Below the pieces are notes generated by a model. The model did no database searches. It saw only the letters and a list, made by a program, of their open reading frames with translations, and was not told where the DNA came from. Shown piece after piece: positions 42,413-51,560 of a DNA stretch of 64,000 bases. How positions within the stretch are numbered: position 1 is the stretch's first letter; every line of letters starts with the position of its first letter. Origin of the DNA: DATARH01 sp963789255. Lineage in GTDB: Bacteria; Pseudomonadota; Alphaproteobacteria; ATCC43930; CGMCC-115725. The stretch lies in NCBI GenBank assembly GCA_963789255.1, contig CAWBJW010000002.1, positions 1,116,001 through 1,180,000 of the forward strand, in the 5' to 3' direction. A program made the translations under genes and the position numbers.

Positions 42413-43515
42413 ATCACGACGCTGCGGATCGATTCGCCGGCATGCATCAGTTCGAAGCCCTGGTTGATGTCGTCGAGCGCGAGCTTGTGGGTGATCAGCT
42501 CGTCGATCCTGATCTTGCCCTCCATGTACCAGTTGACGATCCGCGGCACGTCGCTGCGGCCGCGCGCGCCGCCAAAGGCAGTGCCCTTCCACACCCGGCC
42601 GGTGACCAGCTGAAACGGCCTCGTGCTGATCTCCTGCCCGGATGCGGCGACGCCGATGATGACGCTGACCCCCCAGCCGCGATGCGTGCATTCGAGCGCC
42701 TGGCGCATGGTCTGGACGTTGCCGATGCATTCGAAGCTGTAATCGGCGCCGCCTTTGGTCAGATCGACGAGATAGGGCACGAGGTCGCCCGCGACCTCGC
42801 CCGGGTTGACGAAATGGGTCATGCCGAAGCGCTCGGCCAGCGCGCGGCGGCGCGAGTTGATGTCGACCCCGACGATCATGTCGGCGCCGACCATATGGCA
42901 GCCCTGCACGACATTGAGGCCGATGCCGCCGAGCCCGAAGACGACGACCCGGGCACCGGGCTCGACCTTGGCGGTGTTGATGACCGCGCCCACTCCGGTG
43001 GTGACGCCGCAGCCGATGTAGCAGACCTTGTCGAACGGCGCGTCCTCGCGGATTTTCGCCACCGCGATCTCGGGCAGCACCGTGAAGTTGGCGAAGGTCG
43101 AGGTGCCCATGTAGTGGTGCAGCATCTCGCCGCCGAGCGCGAAGCGGCTGGTGCCGTCGGGCATCACGCCCCTTCCCTGCGTCGCGCGGATCGCGGTGCA
43201 CAGATTGGTCTTGCGCGACAGGCAGGATTTGCACTGGCGGCATTCCGGCGTGTAGAGCGGGATGACGTGGTCGCCCTTTTTGAGGCTCGCGACGCCCGGT
43301 CCGACATCGACGACGATGCCAGCCCCCTCATGGCCAAGGATCGCCGGGAACAGTCCCTCGGGATCGGCGCCGGAGAGGGTGTAGGCGTCGGTATGGCAGA
43401 TCCCGGTCGCCTTCACTTCAATGAGCACCTCGCCCGCTCTCGGGCCATCGAGCCGCACCGTCTCGATCGAGAGCGGCTGGCCCGCCCGGTGGGCCACGGC
43501 AGCGCGCGTTTCCAT
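42406..43515 (-). CDS. frmA: S-(hydroxymethyl)glutathione dehydrogenase (class III alcohol dehydrogenase)
   Basis: 369 residues. It oxidises the glutathione adduct of formaldehyde to S-formylglutathione with NAD. Catalytic zinc ligands lie in GICHTDAYTLSG and GHEGAGIV plus the later C in GCGVTTG; the structural zinc is held by CRQCKSCLSRKTNLC. The Rossmann motif is VVFGLGGIGLNVVQG. VWKGTAFGGARGR is specific to class III enzymes. The ATG at 43515 follows ggagag. No S-formylglutathione hydrolase lies beside it, though formate made here could feed the Fhs enzyme encoded near 3 kb. Confidence 0.94.
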   Translation of the reverse strand: METRAAVAHRAGQPLSIETVRLDGPRAGEVLIEVKATGICHTDAYTLSGADPEGLFPAILGHEGAGIVVDVGPGVASLKKGDHVIPLYTPECRQCKSCLSRKTNLCTAIRATQGRGVMPDGTSRFALGGEMLHHYMGTSTFANFTVLPEIAVAKIREDAPFDKVCYIGCGVTTGVGAVINTAKVEPGARVVVFGLGGIGLNVVQGCHMVGADMIVGVDINSRRRALAERFGMTHFVNPGEVAGDLVPYLVDLTKGGADYSFECIGNVQTMRQALECTHRGWGVSVIIGVAASGQEISTRPFQLVTGRVWKGTAFGGARGRSDVPRIVNWYMEGKIRIDELITHKLALDDINQGFELMHAGESIRSVVIY

Positions 43516-43609
43516 GTATCTCTCCGGTTGGACTGTGGCCAACGGGCCGCTGTGATCATAATAGCGCGATTCCATCTGACAACGGCGGCGAGGAAACCCT
43601 GGGGGGCGG

Positions 43610-44032
43610 TTATGAAACTGCCCAGGGGTTGATCAGGGTCACGCCACAGCCGGCGAAACCGCTCACATCTCGGGTCGCGATATTGGCGCCGAAGCCCAGG
43701 GCTGTCGCGGCGATCTGAGCATCAAATCCCTCGATCGGCTTCCCTGCTCGGCACCGCGTCGCAACGATATCGGCATAGCGCGCGGCGGCCGCGCCATCGA
43801 ACGGCAACACGCGCTCGGTGAGGTCCTCGGTGAACATCGCATCGGCTGCGGCGGCAAGGGCGGCGCGCCGCCGTCCCTGCGGCAATGCCGCAATCCCGTA
43901 CAGGATCTCGGCCTTATTGACGCTCGTGGTGTACAGTTACGGCGACGCCTGCGCCGCGACCCAATCAAACACCGCTGGGTGCGGCTCTGGCTTCATCAAC
44001 TCGGAGATCACGTTGGTGTCGAGAATGATCAC
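43610..44032 (-). pseudogene. VapC-type PIN-domain toxin, broken by a nonsense codon
   Basis: The gene starts with a GTG at 44032 that overlaps the antitoxin stop. It reads VIILDTNVISELMKPEPHP, the PIN start with the first acidic residue, then a TAA at 43937-43939 where a glutamate-type codon is expected (ASP-stop-LYTTSVNKAEIL). The frame is otherwise open and keeps the other acidic positions (AEIL, GFDAQIAA, ATRDVSGF). The last 91 residues could only be made by re-initiation and would lack the catalytic N-terminus. The ribonuclease toxin is therefore probably dead. Confidence 0.82.
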
Positions 44033-44664
44033 GGATCGAACTCGGGCGGCGGTTCGGTCGATACGGGTGGGTGCGGCTGCAAATCATCGACACCACCGAG
44101 CACAGCGAAGCGTCGGTGAATCGCCTCCGCAAGGTTGGGCTGGGCTTTCCGGCTTTCCGCCGCCAGCGCTTCGGTCAGAATTTGCAGCGCTTCGGCTTCG
44201 AGCGGCCGGCCGTTCCGCGTCGCGCGCACCAGAAGTTGGGCGGACACTTCCGGATCCATATCGCGAATGTTCAGCGTTCCCGGGGGGGTATTGCCGCCTG
44301 CGGGATCCCGCGGGCGATATCGCGTCCCCTTGCTGAACAGCGGATCTTCCGGCATCTCGACAGCGCCCAAGTCAATGACGTATCCATCCTTTTCCATTAT
44401 GCAGCGGGCGATCTTACCGAAGGTCCGCTTCGCATCGTGTCCGCGTACCCACTCGCCGAGCGCCAAGAGTCTTACCGTTGCCGCGCCCACCGCCGGGCGC
44501 TTGAGCGCAGTGAGCCGTTCCATTTCGGCGACCGTTTGATCGTCCCGGAAGATGTCCCACACCGCCCGTGGGTCGCGGAGCCGATCCATCGCGGCCCGTA
44601 GATGTGGCGGAACATGCCGCCGATAATCCTGATCGAGCATCCTTTGGACCTGGCTATATTCCAT
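44029..44664 (-). CDS. FitA/VapB-like antitoxin with an extra N-terminal domain
   Basis: 211 residues. The C-terminal 85 match a FitA-type ribbon-helix-helix antitoxin: GTLNIRDMDPEVSAQLLVRA then GRPLEAEALQILTEAL. The first 120 residues (MEYSQVQRMLDQDYRRHVPP; IARCIMEKDGYVIDLGAVEM) are not part of the usual antitoxin and I do not recognise them. The join lies at a run of seven G/C bases (44282-44288), so an indel may have fused two neighbouring genes. The stop overlaps the toxin start as GTGA. Antitoxins normally neutralise the toxin and repress the operon. Confidence 0.72.
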   Translation of the reverse strand: MEYSQVQRMLDQDYRRHVPPHLRAAMDRLRDPRAVWDIFRDDQTVAEMERLTALKRPAVGAATVRLLALGEWVRGHDAKRTFGKIARCIMEKDGYVIDLGAVEMPEDPLFSKGTRYRPRDPAGGNTPPGTLNIRDMDPEVSAQLLVRATRNGRPLEAEALQILTEALAAESRKAQPNLAEAIHRRFAVLGGVDDLQPHPPVSTEPPPEFDP

Positions 44665-44671
44665 TAGTGTT

Positions 44672-45133
44672 TCAAGAGTGACCGTGCCTCATCTCGACAT
44701 GCGGCACGCCGTAATCGTCGAACGTCGGCGAGGTCACGCGGAAGCCGAGGCTCTCGTAAAACGGTACGAGATAGGTCTGCGCGCAGAGCGTCAGCGCGCA
44801 ATCGGGGTAATCCTGCCGGCAGCGGGCGAGCGCCTCGCCCATCAGAAGGCGGGCGAGCCCCTGGCGGCGCAGCGGCGCGGCGACCGCGACCCTCCCGATC
44901 GCGACGCGCGTCTTGCTGGGATGCGGGATCAGCCTGACATAGCCGGCGAGGCCGCCGTCGATGTGCAGCAGCAGGTGCTGCGCGCGCTGGTCGAGGCCGT
45001 CGAGGTCGGGATAAGGCGAGCGCTGCTCTACGACGAAGACGGCTTGGCGAAAGCGCAGCACGTCATAGAGCAGCGCGGCCGACAAATCGGCAAAGTTCTG
45101 CCAGTCCCGCCTCGTCCGGTCGTCAATCTGCAC
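44672..45133 (-). CDS. elaA: ElaA-like GNAT acetyltransferase
   Basis: 153 residues matching the ElaA group: LYDVLRFRQAVFVVEQRSPY then DLDGLDQRAQHLL, and the acetyl-CoA pyrophosphate loop RVAVAAPLRRQGLARLLM. C-terminal YLVPFYESLGFRVTSPTFDD is also typical. Presumed N-acetyltransferase of unknown substrate. It ends 7 bases before the antitoxin start in the same direction, so read-through transcription into the toxin-antitoxin pair is possible. Divergent from the deacetylase gene. Confidence 0.88.
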   Translation of the reverse strand: MQIDDRTRRDWQNFADLSAALLYDVLRFRQAVFVVEQRSPYPDLDGLDQRAQHLLLHIDGGLAGYVRLIPHPSKTRVAIGRVAVAAPLRRQGLARLLMGEALARCRQDYPDCALTLCAQTYLVPFYESLGFRVTSPTFDDYGVPHVEMRHGHS

Positions 45134-45195
45134 GCCGCCCTCCGCCGATCCGATCTATACTCGCCGCCGGCGATCCTGCCGCGACGGAGGCCCCG

Positions 45196-46080
45196 ATGGA
45201 ACCGCGCGATTATGGCCCCTATCCCTATGTGCCGATCAACGACCGGCCGAAGCTCGAATGGCCGGGCGGGGCGCGGCTCGCGGTCTGGATCATCCCCAAC
45301 ATCGAGTTCTTCCCGCTGAGCCTCGGCATCCCCGGAAGCCCCTACGACACCCGCCCGGGCCCGGTGCCCTCGGTGCGCGCCTGGGCGCAGCGCGACTACG
45401 GCAACCGGGTCGGCATCTGGCGGATCATGGAGGTCTTGCAAAAGCACAAGATCCGCGCCAGCCCGACCCTCAACAGCGACATCTGCGACCATCACCCGCA
45501 GATCGTGAAGGCCGCGGTGGAATTGGGCTGGGAGATCCTCGGCCACAACGAAACCAATTCGCTCTGGCTGAACCAGATGCAGCCGGGCGAGGAGCGGCCG
45601 TCGATCGCCCGCGCGCTCTCCAAGATTGCCGCGCTTGCCGGCAAGAAGCCGGTCGGCTGGCTCGGTTCCGGCCTCGCCGAGACGTGGAACACGCTCGACT
45701 ACCTGATCGACGAGGGCTGCCTCTATGTCGCCGACTGGGTCAGCGACGACCAGCCTTTTCTGATGGATGTCGGCGGCAAGCGGCTGGTTTCGATCCCCTA
45801 TTCCTACGAAATCAACAACTCGCCGTTTCTCCATACCCGCAACGGCACGATCGACCAATTCGTCGCGGCGATCAAGCGCCAGTTCGACACGCTCTACGCC
45901 GAGGGCGCGCGCTCGGGCCGGGTCATGGCGATCTGCCTGCATCCCTATCTGATCGGGGTGCCGCACCGCATTTCGGGGCTCGACGAGGCGCTCGGCTATA
46001 TCGCCGCGCATGACGGCGTGTGGTTCGCCACCGGCGAGGAGATCGTGCGGGCCTGGCTCGCATCCGGCGCGACGTTTTGA
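45196..46080 (+). CDS. Polysaccharide deacetylase family protein (PuuE-like)
   Basis: 294 residues of the NodB-homology fold: WIIPNIEFFPLSLG, ASPTLNSDICDHHPQIV, GWEILGHNETNS (the H-x-N/S-like metal region), GWLGSGLAETWNTLDYL and ICLHPYLIGVPHR. The arrangement is closer to the PuuE/allantoinase-like branch than to chitin deacetylases, so the true substrate may be a small amide rather than a glycan. No signal peptide, so it is cytoplasmic. ATG preceded by gcgacggaggccccg. It lies upstream of the phnA pair, separated by an AT-rich unknown gene. Confidence 0.85.
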   Translation: MEPRDYGPYPYVPINDRPKLEWPGGARLAVWIIPNIEFFPLSLGIPGSPYDTRPGPVPSVRAWAQRDYGNRVGIWRIMEVLQKHKIRASPTLNSDICDHHPQIVKAAVELGWEILGHNETNSLWLNQMQPGEERPSIARALSKIAALAGKKPVGWLGSGLAETWNTLDYLIDEGCLYVADWVSDDQPFLMDVGGKRLVSIPYSYEINNSPFLHTRNGTIDQFVAAIKRQFDTLYAEGARSGRVMAICLHPYLIGVPHRISGLDEALGYIAAHDGVWFATGEEIVRAWLASGATF

Positions 46081-46108
46081 ATTGTTCACCGGAATAGGAG
46101 CTTATCTT

Positions 46109-46666
46109 ATGGCTGGAAACCTGCTCTTGCCGGACACCGACCGGCTCGTAAGAGACGTTTGCGACTCGCTCAACAAGGTTGCACGCGCTGGGAATCGGCT
46201 AGACAAAAACCCGGCCAATCAAATTTGCACCGCTCTAAAGGAGCGGCTAGATCGTTATCAGGAAGGAATAGAGTCTGCTTTTGGCCGAGGCGGCGCCAAG
46301 CATGAAGATGAAAGGGAATGTCTTTACGATTTCTCTGGAGTTGTATGCCAGCCGAAGGACAAAAATTCCGAACGATACACCGTACAATTGGTGGTCGCTG
46401 GAGAGATCGAGTGGACCGAGAACCTTAGTAAAGATTTTGAAAAGCTTATGTTTGCAGATGCTTTGGTTTATTTTTTTGCGTTTCCAGACTGGCTTAGAGA
46501 GCATCGTCCGGTCAGCGATATGGATTTTTATTCGTCGGTGGCTGAAAGCCGGGTGAATCATATGTCAGTGCGTGGGATTATACCCACCCCGGTATTTGTA
46601 ATCGGGGCTTACTCCGGTGAAAACCGAGAATTCACCACACGTGTAATCCGGCATGAAACGGATTGA
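46109..46666 (+). CDS. Hypothetical protein, AT-rich, overlapping phnA
   Basis: 185 residues starting MAGNLLLPDTDRLVRDVCDS with taggag upstream. It is soluble, mixed charge; the middle has YTVQLVVAGEIEWTENLSKD and VYFFAFPDWLREHRPV. I recognise no domain. Its codons (AAA, GAA, TTT, ATT) are far more AT-rich than the genes on either side, which points to acquisition. The last 14 bases overlap the phnA start in another frame (ATGAAACGGATTGA), so it was inserted exactly at the phnA translation start, or phnA's start was adapted to it. Confidence 0.65.
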   Translation: MAGNLLLPDTDRLVRDVCDSLNKVARAGNRLDKNPANQICTALKERLDRYQEGIESAFGRGGAKHEDERECLYDFSGVVCQPKDKNSERYTVQLVVAGEIEWTENLSKDFEKLMFADALVYFFAFPDWLREHRPVSDMDFYSSVAESRVNHMSVRGIIPTPVFVIGAYSGENREFTTRVIRHETD

Positions 46667-47927
46667 GCTTAACGGCCGTATCTACCGCCGCCCCACTCGG
46701 CCGACTGTGGTGATCTGCGCCGACGGCTGCGATCCCTCGTATATCGACGCGGGGCTGGCGGCCGGGGAATTGCCGACCGTGGCGCGCTGGCGCGCGGGCG
46801 GGTTTTATGCGCTGGCGGAGGCGGTGATGCCGACCTTCACCAACCCGAACAACCTCTCGATCGTCACCGGCGCGACGCCCGCCGTGCACGGCATCTCCGG
46901 CAATTTCGCGCTCGACTGCGACAGCGGCGCCGAAATCATGATGACCGACCCGGAGATGGTGCGCGGCGCGACGATCCTCGGGCTGATGTCGCAGGCCGGG
47001 ATCGCGGTCGCGGCGATCACCGCCAAGGACAAATTGCGCCGCATGCTCGGCCGCGGTCTCGACATCGGCCCGGCGTTGGGCGCCTTGGGCCATGGGGGCG
47101 ACATCTGCTTCTCGTCAGAACAGGCCGATCGCTGCACCGTGGCCGAGCACGGCATCGCGGATGTCGAGGCGCTGGTCGGGCGGCCCAAGCCCGACATGTA
47201 CTCGGCCGACCTCTCGCTGTTCGTGCTCGATGCCGGCATCCGCCTCGTCGAACAGGGGCGTGCGCGGCTTCTCTATCTGTCGCTGTCCGATTATGTGCAG
47301 CACGGCCACGCGCCGGACGAGGCGCAAGCCCTCGAATTTCACCGCGCCCTCGACGACCGCCTGGCGCGGTTCGCCGAATTGGGCTGCGTCGTCGGGCTTA
47401 CCGCCGATCACGGCATGAACGACAAGGCGCTCCCCGACGGGCATCCGCATGTCCTCCTCCTCGAAGACATCCTCAACGCGCAGTTCGGCGCCGGCGCAGT
47501 GCGCGTCATCTGCCCGATCACCGATCCGTTCGTGCGCCATCACGGCGCGCTCGGCTCGTTCGTCCGGGTCTATCGCAGGACGGATGTGCCGCTTGCGACG
47601 TTGACCCAGGCGGTGCGCGCGCTGCCCGGGATCGATCGGGTGCTGACCCGGGCCGAGGCCGCCGCGCTCTACGAGCTGCCCTACGACCGCGAGGCCGATC
47701 TGGTCGCGACCGGCGACCGCAACACGGTGCTCGGCGCGAGCGCGGCCGAGCACGATCTGTCGGCGCTCGCCGGGCATCGCCTGCGCTCGCATGGCGGAGC
47801 CTATGAGCAGACCGTGCCGTTCCTCCTGTCGCACAAGCTGACACAAGATTATCTCGCGCTGTCGCGGTCCCAAAGGCTGCGCAATTTCGCTATCTTCGAT
47901 TTCGCACTGAACGGGGTCGCGCCATGA
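46653..47927 (+). CDS. phnA: Phosphonoacetate hydrolase
   Basis: 424 residues of the alkaline-phosphatase superfamily. It splits the C-P bond of phosphonoacetate to acetate and phosphate, the last step of 2-aminoethylphosphonate breakdown. Seen here: the metal aspartate in ICADGCDPSY, the nucleophilic threonine in PTFTNPNNLS (about T63), LYLSLSDYVQHGHAPDE and LTADHGMNDKALPDGHPHVL. RIELNGRIYRRPTRPTVVIC is the usual start. Its partners PhnW and PhnY are not in the window. Its stop overlaps the next gene as ATGA. Confidence 0.92.
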   Translation: MKRIELNGRIYRRPTRPTVVICADGCDPSYIDAGLAAGELPTVARWRAGGFYALAEAVMPTFTNPNNLSIVTGATPAVHGISGNFALDCDSGAEIMMTDPEMVRGATILGLMSQAGIAVAAITAKDKLRRMLGRGLDIGPALGALGHGGDICFSSEQADRCTVAEHGIADVEALVGRPKPDMYSADLSLFVLDAGIRLVEQGRARLLYLSLSDYVQHGHAPDEAQALEFHRALDDRLARFAELGCVVGLTADHGMNDKALPDGHPHVLLLEDILNAQFGAGAVRVICPITDPFVRHHGALGSFVRVYRRTDVPLATLTQAVRALPGIDRVLTRAEAAALYELPYDREADLVATGDRNTVLGASAAEHDLSALAGHRLRSHGGAYEQTVPFLLSHKLTQDYLALSRSQRLRNFAIFDFALNGVAP

Positions 47928-49219
47928 TCGCACGAGCCTCTGGCCACGGTTCGCGGGCTGTCATCGTTATCTGCGATAGTCTGCGCCGGGACCTGATCGA
48001 TCCCGACCTCACGCCGTTTCTCGCCGAACTGTCCGAGCGCGCCGCCTCGTTCGCGGCGCATCGCAGCGTCTTCCCGTCGACGACGCGGGCGAGCGCCGCC
48101 TCGATCGCGACCGGCTGCCGGCCGGCCCGCCATGGCCTTCTCGGCAACACGATGGCGCTCGACGAAGGCGAGGGCCTCGTCTGCCATTCGGCCGGCCACC
48201 CCGATTTTCCCGACCGGCTGCGCCGCGCGACCGGCCGCACCTTGCATGTGCCGACCCTGGCCGAGCGGCTGCGCTGGCACGGCGAGAATTCGATCTCCTG
48301 CGCCAATGTCTCGCCCGGCGCGGCCTATTTCCAGGACCCCGACGGGCATGGCTGGGTCTATCACGCGGCCGGCAGCTATGGCCCGGGGCATCGGCCGGTC
48401 AACGATCCCGCCAGCGCCGCGCTCAAAAAAGGGCTCGCCGGCGACCTGATGATGACCGAGCGGTTCTGCGCCGAGATCCTCGAAGAACGCGCCCCGTCCT
48501 TGGCCATCCTGTGGCTGTCGGAGCCCGACTATACCGGCCATCACGCGCCGCTCGGCTCGCCCGGGCATCGCACCGCGATCGCCGGCGCCGATCGCTGCGC
48601 GCGCCAGGTCTTCGACACGGTCCGCCGGCTCGACCCTCGCGGCAACGACATCCTGTTCATCGCCGGCTCCGACCATGGCATGGAGACGGTCAGCGGGGCG
48701 ATCGACCTCGACGCGCTGCTGGTCGGGGCGGGGCTGAAGACGGCTCCCGGGTCGCGCGATGTCGTCGTCGCGCCGAACGGGACCGCGGCGACGCTCTATT
48801 TCGCCGCCCCCGACAGCGATCTCGTGCCTCGGGCCGCGCGGTTTCTCGCCGGCGAGGATTGGGTCGGCGAGGTGTTTGCCGGCGACCGGCTCGCCGCAAT
48901 CGGGCTGCCGGCCAATACCGCGATGCGGGTCGCGCTGACCCTCGCTTGCGACGATCGCGCCAACCCGCATGGCGTGCGCGGCTGCTGCCCGATCGTGCAG
49001 GATCCCGCCGACAACGAGAGCAAGATCGGCTTCGGCCAGCATGGCGGGCTCGGCCCCAACGAGCAGCGGCCGTTTCTGATGATCGAGGGCGGCGGGTTTG
49101 CCGCCGGCCTGCGGCATGAGCCGACCTCGCTTGTCGACATCGCCCCGACCGTGCTGCGCCACCTGCACATGGATCACGACGACATGGACGGCCGCGCGCT
49201 GCCGCGTGTTGCGGGGTGA
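47924..49219 (+). CDS. Alkaline phosphatase/nucleotide pyrophosphatase-fold protein
   Basis: 431 residues, coupled to phnA by an ATGA overlap. It shares the superfamily pattern: VIVICDSLRRDLIDPDLTPF with the first metal aspartate, the nucleophile region FPSTTRASAASIATG, WLSEPDYTGHHAPLG, and FIAGSDHGMETVSG; a final histidine is likely in IGFGQHGGLG. This is a phosphodiesterase or phosphonate-type hydrolase, not another PhnA copy. The coupling suggests a linked substrate in phosphonate use, but this is not proven. Confidence 0.87.
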   Translation: MIARASGHGSRAVIVICDSLRRDLIDPDLTPFLAELSERAASFAAHRSVFPSTTRASAASIATGCRPARHGLLGNTMALDEGEGLVCHSAGHPDFPDRLRRATGRTLHVPTLAERLRWHGENSISCANVSPGAAYFQDPDGHGWVYHAAGSYGPGHRPVNDPASAALKKGLAGDLMMTERFCAEILEERAPSLAILWLSEPDYTGHHAPLGSPGHRTAIAGADRCARQVFDTVRRLDPRGNDILFIAGSDHGMETVSGAIDLDALLVGAGLKTAPGSRDVVVAPNGTAATLYFAAPDSDLVPRAARFLAGEDWVGEVFAGDRLAAIGLPANTAMRVALTLACDDRANPHGVRGCCPIVQDPADNESKIGFGQHGGLGPNEQRPFLMIEGGGFAAGLRHEPTSLVDIAPTVLRHLHMDHDDMDGRALPRVAG

Positions 49220-49315
49220 TCGTCGCTCGCCGGGGTGACGATGGCCTCTTGAGGCGGCGAACGTTGACTCTGGGCCGGACTCGTGACGAGTTATGCTGCC
49301 GCTGCTGAGGAAGGA

Positions 49316-50322
49316 ATGTCCGAGATGCGTTTCGACCTGTCTGGCTGCGGTGCCGGCCTGGACGAGTCCGCGCACAGCCTGCTTGACCTGGCCCCGCTGG
49401 CCGAGTCGCTCGGCTACGATGGACTGTGGATCAACGAGGAGCATTTCGGGCAGGGCAGCCGGGTCTGTCTCTCCCCGATCCTCTTGGCGACCGCCCTGGC
49501 GATGCGGACCCGCACAATCCGGATCGGTTTTTCGGTATTGGTGCTGCCGCTCTTCGAGCCGATCCGGCTGGCCGAGGAGATCGCGACCCTCGACGTGCTG
49601 TCCGAGGGGCGCGTCGATTTCGGCGTCTCGCGCGGCAACACGAGCCGTTATTTCGAGGCCTGGGGACTCGCCTACGACGACCGCTCGGCCGCCTTCGAGT
49701 TCGGGCTTCGAGAGGCTGATCCGCTACTGGACCGAGCCGAAAGTCGAGGTCGGCTCGCGCATCGAGTTCGATCGAGCCGAAATGCGTCCAGCGTCCCCAT
49801 CCGCCGGTCTACGTGGCGACGTATCGCGAGGATGCCGCCGCCTGGATCGGCCAGCGCGGGCTCGCCCTGTTCCAGGGCAGCCAGCAGTCGGTCGGCAGCA
49901 TCCGTCGCTGTATCGCTGCCTTCAAGGATGCCGGCGGCGATGTGGCACAGGTGCCGATCGGCCGCTTCGTCGTCGTCGGCGAGAGCGACGAGGCCGCTCG
50001 CCGGGCCGCGTGGCCCGCCGCCGAGAGGCTGACCGCCGGCTATCGCCGCGGCGGCGACCAGGTGCGGCGGCGGATCTCGACCGAAGAGGAACTCGAAACC
50101 GAGCGCTGGCTGCGCGAGGTGGCGATCGTCGGCAGCCCGGACACGGTCGCCGAGCGGATAGCCGCCCTCCATGACGAGTTCGGTTTCGGCAACTTCATGC
50201 TGGTAACCGGCTTCCTCGGCAATCTTCCGCAAGACCAGGTCGTCAGGACGCTCGAGCTATTCGCCAAAGAGGTCAGGCCGCGGTTCCAGCGGAGATTGAA
50301 GCCGGCCGGGAGGGATGGATGA
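49316..50322 (+). CDS. Luciferase-like flavin monooxygenase, split by two +1 frameshifts
   Basis: 334 residues after removing two bases. Frame one starts MSEMRFDLSGCGAGLDESAH (aggaagga upstream) and includes LAESLGYDGLWINEEHF and RVDFGVSRGNTSRYFEAWG. Near 49703 it moves to frame two (ERLIRYWTEPKVEVG), then between about 49780 and 49800 to frame three (PPVYVATYREDAAAWIGQRG), which runs to 50322. All three pieces match the bacterial luciferase-like (LLM) barrel in order. The 1007-base span leaves remainder 2, as expected for two insertions. It uses reduced flavin and oxygen; substrate unknown. The stop overlaps chrA as ATGA. Confidence 0.83.
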
Positions 50323-51560
50323 GTGCAGCCACCGAGGCGCGCGATAAGACCGGGCATCCCGGTTCGGCGCTCGAAGTCCTGCGCATCTTCACCAGGCTCG
50401 GCCTGACCAGTTTCGGCGGGCCGGTCGCCCATCTCGGCTATTTCCGCGCCGAGTTCGTCGAGCGCCGCAAATGGCTCGGCGAGGCGGCCTACCTCGATAT
50501 CGTCGCGCTTTGCCAGTTCCTGCCGGGACCGGCGAGCAGCCAGGTCGGCATCACCATCGGCACGCTGCGCGCCGGCCTGCCCGGGGCATTGGCCGCGTGG
50601 TTCGGATTCAGCGCGCCGTCGGCGGTGGCGCTGATCCTGTTTGCCTACGGGGTGGGGTCCCTGGGCGACATCAGCCATGTGCCCTGGCTGCACGGTCTCA
50701 AGATCGTCGCCGTGGCCGTCGTCGCCCAGGCGGTGTGGGGGATGGCGCGCAATTTGTGCCCCGATCGCGAGCGTGCGACGCTTGCCGTCGGAGCGGCGCT
50801 CCTGGCGCTGGCCGTGCCATCGGCCGTTGGCCAGATCGGCGCCATTGTCGCGGGCGGGCTGATCGGCTGGCGCTTTTTCCCGGGAACGGTTGTCGCCCAG
50901 GCCGAGCCGCTCGCCGTGCGCATTGCCCGACCGCTCGCGGTCACCGCGCTGGTGCTGTGCTTCGCGCTGTTGTTCGGCCTGCCGCTCGTCGCCGCGGCGA
51001 CCGCAAATCACACGATTGCGCTGTTCAGCAGCTTCTACCGCTCCGGCGCGCTGGTCTTTGGCGGCGGCCATGTCGTGCTGCCGCTGCTGCAACAGGCGGT
51101 CGTGCCGCCCGGATGGGTCGGCAACGATGCGTTCCTCGCCGGCTACGGCGCCGCGCAGGCGGTTCCCGGGCCGCTCTTCACCTTCGCCGCCTATCTGGGT
51201 GCCGTGATGGGGCAGCGGCCGAACGGCTGGACCGGCGGCCTGATCTGCCTGGTGGCGATCTATCTTCCGACCTTCCTGTTGCTGATGGGGCTGCTGCCGT
51301 TCTGGGATGCGCTGCGGCGCCGCACGGCGGTTCAGGCGGCACTCAAGGGGGTCAACGCGGCCGTGGTCGGGCTGTTGCTCGCCGCGCTCTACCGGCCGGT
51401 GTGGACCAGCGCGATCTTCGCGCCGGCGGATTTCGGGCTCGCGGTCGCCGCCTTCCTGATGCTGGTGTTCTGGCGAGTGCCGCCATGGCTCGTCGTCGTG
51501 CTCGGCGCCCTCGGGGCGACCGCCGTCGCGAACCTGGCGTGGCTTGCCGGGGCAGTCTGA
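50319..51560 (+). CDS. chrA: Chromate transporter ChrA (full-length, two CHR domains)
   Basis: 413 residues, about 10-12 hydrophobic segments. Each half carries the CHR signature: FTRLGLTSFGGPVAHLGYF and CQFLPGPASSQVGI in the first, and GALVFGGGHVVLPLLQQAVV then GYGAAQAVPGPLFTFAAY in the second. Known members export chromate or import sulfate-like oxyanions in the inner membrane. It is coupled to the luciferase-like gene before it and to a beta-barrel protein after it (TGATG), so the three form an operon. Confidence 0.92.
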   Translation: MSAATEARDKTGHPGSALEVLRIFTRLGLTSFGGPVAHLGYFRAEFVERRKWLGEAAYLDIVALCQFLPGPASSQVGITIGTLRAGLPGALAAWFGFSAPSAVALILFAYGVGSLGDISHVPWLHGLKIVAVAVVAQAVWGMARNLCPDRERATLAVGAALLALAVPSAVGQIGAIVAGGLIGWRFFPGTVVAQAEPLAVRIARPLAVTALVLCFALLFGLPLVAAATANHTIALFSSFYRSGALVFGGGHVVLPLLQQAVVPPGWVGNDAFLAGYGAAQAVPGPLFTFAAYLGAVMGQRPNGWTGGLICLVAIYLPTFLLLMGLLPFWDALRRRTAVQAALKGVNAAVVGLLLAALYRPVWTSAIFAPADFGLAVAAFLMLVFWRVPPWLVVVLGALGATAVANLAWLAGAV

